From contig JAEUJW010000039.1 of assembly GCA_016793465.1 (NCBI GenBank), forward strand, positions 248,001 through 312,000: DNA of 64,000 nt, written 5' to 3'. Both the position numbers and the translations under genes were made by a program. The notes beneath the pieces were generated by a model, which had not been told where the DNA came from, ran no database searches, and saw nothing but the letters and a program-made list of their open reading frames with translations. This stretch comes from Myxococcales bacterium (lineage in GTDB: Bacteria; Myxococcota; Polyangia; Nannocystales; Nannocystaceae). This document shows, piece after piece, positions 32,331 to 41,675 of this stretch (position 1 is the stretch's first letter; every line of letters starts with the position of its first letter).

Positions 32331-34460
32331 ATGGCGGACACGAGCATGAAGGCGCACGTCGAGCTGTCGTTGATCGACCGCCTGACCGCGCCGCTTCGTG
32401 CGATCGCCCGCCAGTTCGACAGCATCACGCGCGCGGGCAGGGCCGCGGCCAAGGCGTTCGAGATGTCGGCGAACCTGAAGCAGAGCGCCGACGCGGTGAA
32501 GGGCTTCGCCGACGACATGGCTGGCCTGCTGAAGAAGCCGATCGACACCTTCGTGACCTTCGAGGAGACGATGTCGAAGGTCCGCGCGAACACCTTCAAT
32601 GGGGTGTTGACTGCTGAGACCCGCAAGGAGTTCGAGCAGCTCACCGCGACCGCCCGCAAGCTCGGCGCCGACACGCAGTTCAGCGGGCAGCAGGCGGCCG
32701 AGGGCATGACGATCCTGGCGACGCAAGGGTTCGCCGCGAGCCAGCAGATCGCCGCCATGCCCGGCATCCTCAACGTCGCCGCCGCGAGCGCCGAGTCGAT
32801 CGCAGACGCCGCCGACATCGGCACCGCTGCCATGACGCAGTTCGGGCTGAAGGCCGGCGACATGGACATGATCGGCGACGTGCTGGTCAAGACGGCTAAC
32901 AGCAGCGCGACGGGTCTCCTCGAGATCGGCGAGGCGCTGAAGTACGTCGGCAGCTCCGCCGGCGCCGCCGGTGTGTCGCTCGAGCAGACCACCGCGATGA
33001 TCGGCGCGCTCGGCAACGCCGGGGTGAAGGGGTCGATGGCGGGCACGGCGCTGCGGGCGATGCTCTCCGGGCTGCAGGCGCCGACGAAGATGGGCAAGTC
33101 GGCGCTGCAGCTCCTGGGCGTCAACCCCAAGGACAAGAACGGGAACCTGAAGCCGCTCGAGGACCTGCTCGCCGAGATGGATCGGGCGATGGACAAGCGG
33201 TTCGGGGTCGGCAAGGGGGGCACGAAGCGGGCCGCGCTGTTCAAAGCGATCTTCGGCGAGGAGGCTGCGAGCTCAGCCGGCATCCTGACGCGGACTGCGG
33301 GGAGCGGCGAGCTGCAGAAGCTGATCGCGGCAAATCAGGGGGCCGCGGGGACGGCGGCGGCTGTCGCCAAGGACATGTCCAACAACACCGCCGGCGCGAA
33401 GAAGGAGCTCGACTCGGCGATCGAGGAGCTGCACTTGACGGTGGCGGAAGTGCTGATCCCGACGCTCGCCGACCTGGTCAAGGGCACGCGCGAGGTCGTG
33501 GTCGAGTGGACGGCGTGGGCGAAGGAGAACCCCGAGGTCGTCAAGGCGATCGGCGTCGTCGTCGGCGCCCTCGCCGGCATCGGCCTGGTCGCCGCGCCGA
33601 TCCTCCGTGGCGCCGCGGCGGTGAACACCCTGATCAGCGTGGTGCGCGTGGCGACGGCGGTGATGCTGGCGAACCCGATCCTGGCGATCATCACCGGGAT
33701 CGCCATGGCCGCGTATTTGATCTACGAAAACTGGGAGGGCATCAGCGGCTTCTTCGCGCGCCATTGGAAGGCGATCGCCGTCGTGCTCGCCCCGATAATG
33801 CCGCTCCTGGCGCCGTTCATCGCGGCCGCCAAGCTCATCTACGACAACTGGGAGCCGATCCGGGCGTTCTTCGTCAACCTCTGGAACGACGTGACCGCGG
33901 CGTTCAAGAGCGCGATGGACTGGATCATGGATAAGATCGACTGGGTGGGCGGCAAGATCGAGGAGTTCTCGATCTCGGTGATGTCGCCGGCGGAGGCGGC
34001 GGCGTACGCAGCCGAGAAGGCGGCAAATGCGAAGGAGGCGGGGAATGCCGCGGGCCTGTTCGACGACGCCATCTTGGGGTCCGACCCGAACAGCAGCACC
34101 CGCGCAGGCGTATCGCGGTACGAGGACACCCGCGTCGCCGGCCAGATGGCGGCGAACACAGTCCGGGACATCCAGGGCGCGCTGCAGGGCGCATGGGCGT
34201 CGGCAAACTCGGCGGACAGCTTCAAGCCGAACGACGCGGTCCAGGAGGCGTGGTCAAGGTTGCAGAACGAGAACCTGCAGCCGGCGGGGGCGGCGATGCC
34301 GGTCGGCGGGAAGGATCGTCCGATCGGCGCGTGGGACCCGACCGGCAAGGCGACCGGCGAGTTGAAGATCACGATCGTCGACGGCAGCGTGGCGAAGACG
34401 GAGACCCGCACCGACAAGGGCACCTGGTGGACCCCGAAGGTCGCCACGGGGAGGCAGTGA
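32331..34460 (+). CDS. Tail tape measure protein
   Basis: 709 residues. The family region (TP901-type) spans FVTFEETMSKVRANTF, ATARKLGADTQFSGQQAAEG, TQFGLKAGDMDMIGDVLVKT, and SLEQTTAMIGALGNAGVKGS. Hydrophobic membrane-like segments (VVVGALAGIGLVAAPILRG, ATAVMLANPILAIITGIAM, VVLAPIMPLLAPFIAAAKL) follow at about 410-510, as expected for a protein ejected into the host membrane. It sets tail length and starts 4 bases after the chaperone frameshift product. Confidence 0.93.
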   Translation: MADTSMKAHVELSLIDRLTAPLRAIARQFDSITRAGRAAAKAFEMSANLKQSADAVKGFADDMAGLLKKPIDTFVTFEETMSKVRANTFNGVLTAETRKEFEQLTATARKLGADTQFSGQQAAEGMTILATQGFAASQQIAAMPGILNVAAASAESIADAADIGTAAMTQFGLKAGDMDMIGDVLVKTANSSATGLLEIGEALKYVGSSAGAAGVSLEQTTAMIGALGNAGVKGSMAGTALRAMLSGLQAPTKMGKSALQLLGVNPKDKNGNLKPLEDLLAEMDRAMDKRFGVGKGGTKRAALFKAIFGEEAASSAGILTRTAGSGELQKLIAANQGAAGTAAAVAKDMSNNTAGAKKELDSAIEELHLTVAEVLIPTLADLVKGTREVVVEWTAWAKENPEVVKAIGVVVGALAGIGLVAAPILRGAAAVNTLISVVRVATAVMLANPILAIITGIAMAAYLIYENWEGISGFFARHWKAIAVVLAPIMPLLAPFIAAAKLIYDNWEPIRAFFVNLWNDVTAAFKSAMDWIMDKIDWVGGKIEEFSISVMSPAEAAAYAAEKAANAKEAGNAAGLFDDAILGSDPNSSTRAGVSRYEDTRVAGQMAANTVRDIQGALQGAWASANSADSFKPNDAVQEAWSRLQNENLQPAGAAMPVGGKDRPIGAWDPTGKATGELKITIVDGSVAKTETRTDKGTWWTPKVATGRQ

Positions 34461-34464
34461 GCCG

Positions 34465-35727
34465 ATGGCCTGGCAGGACGACCTGCTGCCCGCGAGCCTC
34501 GGCGGGGCGCCGTTCCTCATCGCCGACGCCGACGCCCGGTCGGTCAGCATCGGTCGGCGCACGGTGACGACCGAGTTCCCGAAGCGGGATGCGCCGGCGC
34601 GCGAGGACCTCGGCCGCCGGGCGCGCCGCTGGAACGTCGTCGGGTTCGTGCTCGGCGCTGAGTACATGGAGGCCCGCGACGCGCTCATGGCGGTGCTCGA
34701 GAGCGAGGGCCCCCACGTCTTCAGCGACCCCTGGCTCGGCGAGTTCCCCGTCATCCTCGCTGGGGAGGTGCAGCTCCAGGAGTCGGGCGCCGAGGGGGGC
34801 ATGGCGCGTTTCACGTTCGCCCTGGTGGAGTCCGGGGACGAGGGGGAGGTGCGCATCGCCCCCTCGACGGCGGCGGCCCTGGCGGCCGCGAGCGCCGCCA
34901 TGCTGGCCGCCGGCGCGGCCGACCTCGAGAAGGGCCTCGACATCAGCGTGGGCGACGCCCTCGCCGTCGCGTCCGGCGCGGTCGGCAAGGTGACCGGGGC
35001 GCTGTCGAAGGCGCAGCAGAAGGTCGAGGGGGCGCTGGGGCTCGCCCAGGCGGCGGAGCTGTCGAGCGGGCTGAGCGACCTGAAGAACGCCACGCTGCAG
35101 CTCCTGAACACCCCGGCGGCGCTCATGGCGGCGCTCAACGGGATCGTCGCGGGGGTGCTGGGACTGATCAAGCTGGCCAGCCTGGGCGACGTCGTCGAGT
35201 TCCCGGGCGGCGAGAAGGTCGTCCGCGCCGACACGGCGATCGAGACAGCGAAGGACCTGGGCGCCGTCGAGACGGTGACGCCGCCGCCGTTCCCGGGTGG
35301 GCCGAAGGCGCCCGAGGCCACCGCGGCCGAGGCGGCGATCGGCAAGGCGCTGAAGGTGGCGACGGTGGCGAACACCGCCTCGCTGTTCGTCGACCTCCCG
35401 CTCGACTCGACCGACGCCGCGTCGGCGGTGCTGATCACCGTCGGCGAGCTCGCGGCGACGCTGCTCAGCGACCCCGCCTCGAGCGACGCCCTGTTCGCGG
35501 CGACGCAGGACCTGAAGGCCGCGCTCGACGAGCACCTCGCCGGGCTGGCGAGCGAGCTGCCGGCGATGACCACGTACACGCCCACGTCGAGCCTGCCCGC
35601 GCTGCTGATCGCGTACCTCGCCCACGGCGATCCGACACGCGACCTCGAGATCGTCGCGCGCAACGACGCCAGGGACCCGAACTTCGTCACGGGCGGGGAG
35701 CCGCTGAAGGTGCTGCTCGATGCCTAA
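34465..35727 (+). CDS. DNA circularisation/tail protein, Mu gpN-like
   Basis: 420 residues. The DNA_circ_N region is visible: start WQDDLLPASLGGAPFLI, SIGRRTVTTEFPKRDAP, LGRRARRWNVVGFVLG. The remainder is Ala/Leu-rich helix. In Mu, gpN is a baseplate/tail protein also reported to circularise infecting DNA. Overlaps gpP by 8 bases. Confidence 0.88.
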   Translation: MAWQDDLLPASLGGAPFLIADADARSVSIGRRTVTTEFPKRDAPAREDLGRRARRWNVVGFVLGAEYMEARDALMAVLESEGPHVFSDPWLGEFPVILAGEVQLQESGAEGGMARFTFALVESGDEGEVRIAPSTAAALAAASAAMLAAGAADLEKGLDISVGDALAVASGAVGKVTGALSKAQQKVEGALGLAQAAELSSGLSDLKNATLQLLNTPAALMAALNGIVAGVLGLIKLASLGDVVEFPGGEKVVRADTAIETAKDLGAVETVTPPPFPGGPKAPEATAAEAAIGKALKVATVANTASLFVDLPLDSTDAASAVLITVGELAATLLSDPASSDALFAATQDLKAALDEHLAGLASELPAMTTYTPTSSLPALLIAYLAHGDPTRDLEIVARNDARDPNFVTGGEPLKVLLDA

Positions 35728-36826
35728 GATACGCCTGCGCGTCACCGGCGAGACCCACGACTTCGTCGACTGGACCAGCGTCGCCGTCACGCGGTCGCTC
35801 GACGCGCTCGCCGACAGCTTCCAGCTCAACATCAGCACCGGCTTCCGCAACGGCCAGCCGAGCATGCAGATCGAGGAGCAGGACGAGTGCCAGATCCTGC
35901 TCGACGACGAGGTCGTGCTGAGCGGCTACGTCGACACCGTCGACCGCAAGTACGACGCCACGTCGTCGACGCTGTCGGTCACCGGGCGCTCGCGGGCTGG
36001 CGACCTCTGCGACTGCACCGCGATCCACAAGCCGTGGAAAAACACGCCGGGCCTCACAATCGCCAGCGACCTCTGCAAGCCGTTCGGGATCGCCGTCAGC
36101 AGCGACGTCGGCCCGCTGCCTGACGAGCGCTACTTCAAGCTGGGGAAGAGCGACACCGTGTTCGACGTCCTGGACCGGCTCGCGCGCGAGGCGGGGCTGC
36201 GTGTGGTCTCAGATCCTGATGGCAGCATCCGCTTCACGAAGACGGGGATTACACGCTACCCAGACGTACTGATCGCCACCGGCTACAACGTGATCACAGG
36301 GTCGATGCGCCGGAGCGCTGAGGAGCGCTACAGCAACTACGTGTTCAAGACGCAGATCCCATCAACGGACGATTTCAGCGGGGACGCCGCAGCCAGTGTT
36401 AAGTTCTCGGTCGTCGACGATGGCGTGTTGCGCTACCGGCCGCTCGTGGTCCACGTCGATGGGCGGCCGCGCAACACCAAGGGCCAGTTCGTCGCCGGCG
36501 TCGAGGTCCACCACCCGCTCGAGCCGCAGGCGCGGTGGGAGCTACACACGCGGGCGGGAAAGGCCCGGGAGCTCGTGTACGAGATCGGCGACCCGGCGGA
36601 CATGGAGGCGAGCTGGCGCCACAAGCACGGTATCTGGGAGCCGAATGTAATCGTCGCTGTTCGAGACAGTGAGTTTGGTATTGATATGGAGTTGCTGGTC
36701 AAAGAGGTCGTGCTGACCCTCGATGACCGCGGCACCCGGTCACTAGCGACGCTCTGTCACCCGGCTGCGTACGAACCCAAGCTGCCGAAGCCGGGAAAGA
36801 AAAAGAAGGGCGGGTTCAAGTTTTGA
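35720..36826 (+). CDS. Baseplate hub protein, Mu gpP (gp44)-like
   Basis: 368 residues, matching Mu gp44 (379). Hub features: RVTGETHDFVDWTSVAVTRS at the N-terminus, DECQILLDDEVVLSGYVDTV, SVTGRSRAGDLCDCT, and LDRLAREAGLRVVSDPDGS. It forms the trimeric hub to which the spike binds. Ends in a Lys-rich tail (KPGKKKKGGFKF). Confidence 0.9.
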   Translation: MPKIRLRVTGETHDFVDWTSVAVTRSLDALADSFQLNISTGFRNGQPSMQIEEQDECQILLDDEVVLSGYVDTVDRKYDATSSTLSVTGRSRAGDLCDCTAIHKPWKNTPGLTIASDLCKPFGIAVSSDVGPLPDERYFKLGKSDTVFDVLDRLAREAGLRVVSDPDGSIRFTKTGITRYPDVLIATGYNVITGSMRRSAEERYSNYVFKTQIPSTDDFSGDAAASVKFSVVDDGVLRYRPLVVHVDGRPRNTKGQFVAGVEVHHPLEPQARWELHTRAGKARELVYEIGDPADMEASWRHKHGIWEPNVIVAVRDSEFGIDMELLVKEVVLTLDDRGTRSLATLCHPAAYEPKLPKPGKKKKGGFKF

Positions 36827-37491
36827 ACTTCGGCTGGCGACAAGTGATGCAGTACGTCGACGCGGCGGTCGACGTGGTCTGGAACCGCCTCGTGCAGATG
36901 GTCTCGTTGGGGACGCTCAGCGCCCTCGACAATACCCCCGGCGTCCAGCTCGCCACTATGAAGCTCGACGCCGACGACGACGCGTTCGAAGCGACGGTGT
37001 ACACGCCGCCGGGTATCAGCAGCCGGCCCGCCGCTGGCGCCGAGGCGATCGTGCTGGCGGTCGGTGGGAACGCTTCGAACTTGTTCGTCCTGCCGATCGT
37101 GCGCGGCCAGCGGCTCACCGGCGACGACCTGGCCGAGGGAGAGGTCGCGCTGTTCATCGGCGTCGCCGGCCAGCGCGTGCACTTGAAGCTCGACGGGTCG
37201 GTCGAGATCCGCGCCTCCACCGACGCGGGCGGGTCGATCGTGCTGAAGGCCAATGGCGACGTCGTCGCCACGCCAGGCGCCAGCGGTGGACTCTACCTCG
37301 GCGACGAGGGGGCCACGAAGAAGGTCGCGCTCGCCGATGAGGTCGACGCCAGGCTGAACACCATTCAGGCGACATTCGACGCGCATGTGCACAGCGGGGT
37401 GACGGCGGGGATGGGGTCGACGGCCGTAACGCCAACGCTGATAGGCCCGCTCGACTCGACCGCCGCCGACAACGTCTACGGGAAGGGCTGA
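36823..37491 (+). CDS. Baseplate spike protein, Mu gp45-like (gpV family)
   Basis: 222 residues from TTG 36823 (TTTTGA overlap), with ATG 36847 as alternative. An OB-like N-terminal part (VSLGTLSALDNTPGVQLATM) is followed by repeated beta strands (VHLKLDGSVEIRASTDAGGS, IVLKANGDVVATPG) and a His-x-His tip motif (DAHVHSG) like the metal-binding apex seen in the spikes of Mu and P2. It is the membrane-piercing needle. Confidence 0.88.
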   Translation: MNFGWRQVMQYVDAAVDVVWNRLVQMVSLGTLSALDNTPGVQLATMKLDADDDAFEATVYTPPGISSRPAAGAEAIVLAVGGNASNLFVLPIVRGQRLTGDDLAEGEVALFIGVAGQRVHLKLDGSVEIRASTDAGGSIVLKANGDVVATPGASGGLYLGDEGATKKVALADEVDARLNTIQATFDAHVHSGVTAGMGSTAVTPTLIGPLDSTAADNVYGKG

Positions 37492-37496
37492 CCGAC

Positions 37497-37967
37497 ATGA
37501 TCAAGCTCGGCTGGGACAACAGGACGGGGGCGGGGCGGCTGCAGGTCGACCCCGAAACCGGTGCGCTGGCGACCGACCGCGGCCTCGTGTCCGTCGTGGC
37601 CCTCTGCCTGTTCACCAACGCCGAGGCCACCGCGAAGGAGATCGAGACCGCCGGGCTCGACGCGCAGGAAGGCTGGTGGGCGGAGGCCGACGGGGTTCGC
37701 GACCCCTCGCGCCCCCGCATGGGGTCGAAGCTGTGGCTGCTGAAGCGCGAGAAGACGATCGCGGCGACGCTGCGGCGCGGCGAGGACTACGCGCGCAACG
37801 CCCTGCGCTGGCTCGTCGACGTGAAGATCGCCGCCGAGATCACGGTGCGCATGACGGTGCTTCGGCCCGGCGGGTTCGTCGGGCTCGAGGTCACCATCGT
37901 GCGACCGGAGAAGGCCCTGCCCCCCTTCAAGCACCTCTGGGAGTTCCAAACCGATGCCGTTCTATAG
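37497..37967 (+). CDS. Baseplate wedge protein, Mu gp46-like
   Basis: 156 residues. GP46 family signature: VVALCLFTNAEAT, GWWAEADGVRDPSRPRMGSK and LWLLKREKT. It has a gpW/gp25-like role at the baseplate. Overlaps gp47 by 14 bases. Confidence 0.88.
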   Translation: MIKLGWDNRTGAGRLQVDPETGALATDRGLVSVVALCLFTNAEATAKEIETAGLDAQEGWWAEADGVRDPSRPRMGSKLWLLKREKTIAATLRRGEDYARNALRWLVDVKIAAEITVRMTVLRPGGFVGLEVTIVRPEKALPPFKHLWEFQTDAVL

Positions 37968-39042
37968 ACCCACCCTAGACGAGATCCGCAAGCGCATCGA
38001 GTCCGACTTCGCCTACGAGATGGGCAGCCAGGCGGCGCGCATCCCCGGCACCATCGAGTACGGGCTGCGCGAGGCGCTCGCCGGCGCGTCGCACGGCCTG
38101 CACGGCCGGCTCGCCCAGGTCGCCAAGGACGCCTTCCCGCACAGCGCGGAGGACGTCGAGATGCAGAAGTGGGCGGCCTACTACAACGTCTTCCGGAACC
38201 CCGCCCTCCCCAGCGCGGGCGTGCTGACGTTCTTCGGCACCAACGGCTCCGAAATCCCGATCGGCACGCGGGCCGTCCGCGCCGACAAGCGCGAGTACAA
38301 GACGATCGAGCTCGGCACCATCGAAGCCGGCTCCGCCCAGGTCAACGCCGTCGCCGTACTCCCCAGCCTCACGGGCGACCACGGCGCCGGCACCGAGCTC
38401 ACGCTGAAGGACCCCGTCGAGGGCATCGAGAGCGGCGTGACCAGCGGGACCTTCAGCGGCGGCGCCGACCTCGAGCTGTACCGCGACCTCCGCCGCCGGC
38501 TGCTCGAGCGCCTCGCCAACCCGCCGTCCGGCGGCGGGCCGGGCGACTACGTCGCGTGGGCCAAGGAGGTCACCGGGGTCACCCGCGCCTGGCAGTTCGG
38601 CAAGGTGCCCGCCCTCGGGTACGTCACGCTGCTGTTCATGCGGGACCTCGACGAGGACGGACCGTTCCCAGATGGGCCTGAGTGCGACGCGGTCCTGGCC
38701 AAGTTGAAGGAGCACGCCCCAGTGGCCCTGCCGGATCCGATCGTAATAGCGACGCTGGAGAAGGAGCTCAATCTCGAGATCAAGCTGCTCGTCGAGGACG
38801 GCGCCGTCGAGGCCGACGTGAAGGATGCGATCGTCGCGTCGATCCAGGACATGATCGCGGTGCTCGCCGAGCCCAGTGCGACGGTGTCGGTGTTCTACCG
38901 ATCGTGGATCAGCAAGGCGATCAGCACCACGCCGGGGGTGAAGGACCACGTCCTCGTCGATCCCCCCGACAACGTCGCGCTCGCGCAGTGGGAACTGGTG
39001 ACACTCGCTGACGACGCGGTGACGTGGTCGGCGTACCCGTGA
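37954..39042 (+). CDS. Baseplate J-like protein, Mu gp47
   Basis: 362 residues, equal to Mu gp47. Landmarks: FYRPTLDEIRKRIESDFAYE, AQVAKDAFPHSAEDVEMQKW, GVLTFFGTNGSEIPIGT, and NPPSGGGPGDYVAWAKEVTG with VTRAW, the core of baseplate J. It forms wedges connecting hub and fibres. Its stop directly abuts the stop of the reverse-strand lipoprotein gene; gp48 would normally follow here. Confidence 0.92.
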   Translation: MPFYRPTLDEIRKRIESDFAYEMGSQAARIPGTIEYGLREALAGASHGLHGRLAQVAKDAFPHSAEDVEMQKWAAYYNVFRNPALPSAGVLTFFGTNGSEIPIGTRAVRADKREYKTIELGTIEAGSAQVNAVAVLPSLTGDHGAGTELTLKDPVEGIESGVTSGTFSGGADLELYRDLRRRLLERLANPPSGGGPGDYVAWAKEVTGVTRAWQFGKVPALGYVTLLFMRDLDEDGPFPDGPECDAVLAKLKEHAPVALPDPIVIATLEKELNLEIKLLVEDGAVEADVKDAIVASIQDMIAVLAEPSATVSVFYRSWISKAISTTPGVKDHVLVDPPDNVALAQWELVTLADDAVTWSAYP

Positions 39043-40185
39043 TCAGTCGTCTGATGCGTAGACCAAGCGCTGGTAGGACGACGCCTCGTCGTTCGAGTTG
39101 ATGCTGGTGTCGCCGGCGCATCGACTACCAAGCACGAACGGGCGGGGCGCCATACCGCCCTGCTGCACCGACCACAGAAGCCCGTCGATCGTGCTGGCGT
39201 CGTACGGCGCCTTCACCGTCTCGAACCCAATCGCCCCGTAGTCCGTTGCCCAGAACCATGCAGTTCCGTTGGAGACGGTGCGCTCGCCAGCCCAGGGGTC
39301 CACCGGATTCAAGACATCCCAGAACGGGGCATGTGCTGCTGCGAGTAACACATCGCTGCCTTCTTTTTTGCACGCCAGGAGTAGCTGGGTGCCGACGCAG
39401 GCCGAGGTGATATCCTCCGGGAACCCGCCGGCTTGGTAGTTGTGGGACCAGCACAGCGTCCACCCATGAAGATCGGCCTCAGCCACATCGAAGACGACGC
39501 CCTCATGCTTCCAGGGCTCGAGGGCGCAGGTGGCGTCGCAGCCGTCGCCGTCGACCGCGTTGCCGTCGTCGCACTGCTCATCACCTTCGATCTGGCCGTC
39601 CCCGCACGTAGGGATCTGGCAGTCGGCGGGGCACGTGTCGTCCGGCTTGGTGTTGCCGTCGTCGCAATCCTCGACGCCCTCGTGCTTGTACCCGTCGCCA
39701 CAGGTTGCGGCCTCGCAGAAGAGACAGGCATCGTTGTTATCGCTGTTACCGTCGTCGCACTCCTCGCCTGCGGCCTCATTCAGGTTCCCGTCGTAGCACT
39801 CAACCGCCGTGCAGTCGTCATCGCAGTCCGCCGCCTCACCGCCGGCGTCGCACTCCTCCTCGCCAGCGACGACACCGTCGCCGCAGATCGCGGGTGGGGT
39901 GGTGGATGCCTCACCACCAGACTCGCCCGACGACTCGCCGCTCGAGGAACCGGCGGCCGACTCGCTGCTGCTGGACGTGTCGGCGTCGCCGGAACCGGAG
40001 CTGCTAGCGTCCAACGTCGACTCGTCGATCGAGATGCACATGCGCGACGCGCAGATCAAGCCATCAGCACAGTCGGCGTCGACCTGGCACATGCAGCCTT
40101 CGTCGCAGAGGTCGCCTGATGTTCCGGTCCCGGACCGGCAGCCGAGGGCGGTCGAGAGGGCGAGGATCAGGATGGCGCGGGACAC
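39043..40185 (-). CDS. Host-style lipoprotein with CGDG...CDDGN repeats inserted in the tail operon
   Basis: 380 residues from GTG 40185, chosen because it gives a neat lipoprotein signal [16 protein letters not shown] (Cys16); the frame is open upstream to 40365. After a Cys-rich segment and a Ser/Gly/Glu linker come four DUF4215-like units with C-G-D-G-x-x-x-x-x-E-x-C-D-D-G-N ([51 protein letters not shown]), then a C-terminal domain of about 150 residues with paired Cys. Such lipoproteins are typical of myxobacterial surfaces. It is the only leftward gene in the virion module and is a likely lysogenic-conversion gene. Confidence 0.85.
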   Translation of the reverse strand: MSRAILILALSTALGCRSGTGTSGDLCDEGCMCQVDADCADGLICASRMCISIDESTLDASSSGSGDADTSSSSESAAGSSSGESSGESGGEASTTPPAICGDGVVAGEEECDAGGEAADCDDDCTAVECYDGNLNEAAGEECDDGNSDNNDACLFCEAATCGDGYKHEGVEDCDDGNTKPDDTCPADCQIPTCGDGQIEGDEQCDDGNAVDGDGCDATCALEPWKHEGVVFDVAEADLHGWTLCWSHNYQAGGFPEDITSACVGTQLLLACKKEGSDVLLAAAHAPFWDVLNPVDPWAGERTVSNGTAWFWATDYGAIGFETVKAPYDASTIDGLLWSVQQGGMAPRPFVLGSRCAGDTSINSNDEASSYQRLVYASDD

Positions 40186-40232
40186 GGCCCGGAGGATGCG
40201 CGTCCGCGCACCTGGGGTCAAGAACCCGGGTT

Positions 40233-40261
40233 GAAATATCGCGGCTGGCCACCTGAGCGTC
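40233..40261 (+). promoter_or_regulatory. Conserved phage element, copy 3 (upstream of fibre genes)
   Basis: GAAATATCGCGGCTG at 40233-40247, then GCCAC and CTGAGCGTC. First base is 35 bases before ATG 40268. It restarts the rightward tail genes immediately after the reverse-strand lipoprotein insertion and shares the extended form with copy 2, including ACCTGAGCGTC. No Shine-Dalgarno sequence before ATG. Confidence 0.65.
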
Positions 40262-40267
40262 GTCGCG

Positions 40268-40663
40268 ATGCCTCTGACGGCTGCTGCGCTCGAGCTGCTG
40301 CTCCCCCCTGGGGGCGAGCGGTACATCGGCCTGCTGCTTGCCGAGCCCGACGCCGAGGCGGGCACCTACGTCGAGCTCGCCGACAGCGCCTACGGCCGGC
40401 AGCTCAACGACGCGTGGGTGACCGAGGACAACGGCGACGGGCGCCTGCGGCGGCGCAACAACGGGGCGCACGTCTGGAACCCCATCGCCGACGCCCCGGT
40501 GGAGATCACCCACTGGGGGATCTTCGACCTGGAGTTCGACGGGGTACTCCTCGCCTTCGGGCCAATGCTCAACGGCGCCGGAGACGCCGAGCCCGCGCCG
40601 CTCGAGATCGGCGACGAGTTTCGCTTCAACGACAACACCCTCGCCCTCCTGAACGGGTGCTGA
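40268..40663 (+). CDS. Small tail-fibre-associated protein
   Basis: 131 residues. The pattern [10 protein letters not shown]...[13 protein letters not shown] with a later THWGIFDL resembles small phage tail-fibre proteins found before fibre genes. A precise family is not certain. It is the first gene after the lipoprotein insertion and after element copy 3. Confidence 0.6.
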   Translation: MPLTAAALELLLPPGGERYIGLLLAEPDAEAGTYVELADSAYGRQLNDAWVTEDNGDGRLRRRNNGAHVWNPIADAPVEITHWGIFDLEFDGVLLAFGPMLNGAGDAEPAPLEIGDEFRFNDNTLALLNGC

Positions 40664-40664
40664 C

Positions 40665-41606
40665 ATGGCCGTCGTCGATCGACAAGGACATGCGGAGGGC
40701 GGCGTCGAGGGGTCCAGCGACGTCACCCATCGCCGCTTCGAGGGCGTGGTGATGCTGCTGCTCCCCCGCGGCCCGGCGTGGGATACGGAGAACGACCCGG
40801 TCTTGAAGAAGCTGGTCGCCGCCCTCGCAACCGAGCTGTCCCGCGTCGAGTTCCGGGGGCGGAAGCTGCAGCGAGAACTCGATCCCTCGAATACGTTCGA
40901 GTGTATCGAGGACTGGGAGGAGAGCTACGGCCTGCCGGACTGCGCGCCGCCGGAGACGCTCGACGCCCGGCGCGCCGCCATCCTCGCCAAGCTGCTCGCC
41001 CAGCTCGGGCACGACCAGGGCGAGGCCTGGTGGACCGAGGCGCTCGCCAAGCTGGGGTACGAGCCCGTGTTCGTGCAGGGGTACCCTGGCATGACCTGCA
41101 TCGACGACTGCCTCGTCGAGCTGCTCGACGAGGAGTTCGCGTTCGTCTGGAAGATCATCGTCAACAAGGGCCTCGACGACGCGCTGCTCGTGTGCTTCGT
41201 GCAGCACAACGCCCTTGATGCGGTGTTGGCGATCGTGCACTTCCTGTGGACGCCGGTCATCGTCGTCGCCGACGGACAGGAGCTGTACGGCGTCGCCGCA
41301 TCGAACGACGGATTCATGGTGGCGGTCGGCCCCGGCGGCTTCAGCATCTACGCCGGCGCCGACTACGACAACCCCGACGGGAGCGGCTGGGGCGCGGCGG
41401 CCGACCAGGCCCAGGACATCCTCGCCGTCGCCGCGATCGACACCGTGTTCGTCGCCTGCGGCCTCAATCCCGTCAACTTCCTCCGCTCGACGGATCACGG
41501 TGAGACCTGGATATCTGTCGAGAACGCCACCGAGGAAATGTATGCGACAACGGCGTCACCTGGGTCGACCAGCCGTCGCCGACTACCGAAAACCTCCGCG
41601 CCGTAA
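40665..41606 (+). CDS. Mu gp48-like baseplate protein (DUF2313) with BNR-like extension, apparently frameshifted
   Basis: 313 residues in one frame. The gp48/YmfQ part covers about 20-160: VVMLLLPRGPAWDTEND, RELDPSNTFECIEDWEESYG, LPDCAPPETLDARRAAILAK. It is followed by a beta-propeller-like extension (LRSTDHGETWISV) with a BNR S-x-D-x-G-x-x-W unit. After about 41540 the sense frame seems to move by -1: the other frame reads CDNGVTWVDQPSPTTENLR to a TGA at 41669-41671, another BNR-like unit. A small indel or lost repeat is the simplest explanation; a sequencing error is possible. Confidence 0.75.
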   Translation: MAVVDRQGHAEGGVEGSSDVTHRRFEGVVMLLLPRGPAWDTENDPVLKKLVAALATELSRVEFRGRKLQRELDPSNTFECIEDWEESYGLPDCAPPETLDARRAAILAKLLAQLGHDQGEAWWTEALAKLGYEPVFVQGYPGMTCIDDCLVELLDEEFAFVWKIIVNKGLDDALLVCFVQHNALDAVLAIVHFLWTPVIVVADGQELYGVAASNDGFMVAVGPGGFSIYAGADYDNPDGSGWGAAADQAQDILAVAAIDTVFVACGLNPVNFLRSTDHGETWISVENATEEMYATTASPGSTSRRRLPKTSAP

Positions 41607-41675
41607 CCCGGCACATCCCGAGCAACCGCCTCGTGATCGTGGGCGACACCACCACGATCATTCTGGAGTGACCCG

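Noticed and set aside
23141..40267. The 15-bp repeat as part of a conserved peptide (KYRGW-P-E-R)
   Set aside because: Copies 2 and 3 can be translated that way, but copy 1 reads differently and has a stop in that frame, so conservation is at DNA/RNA level.
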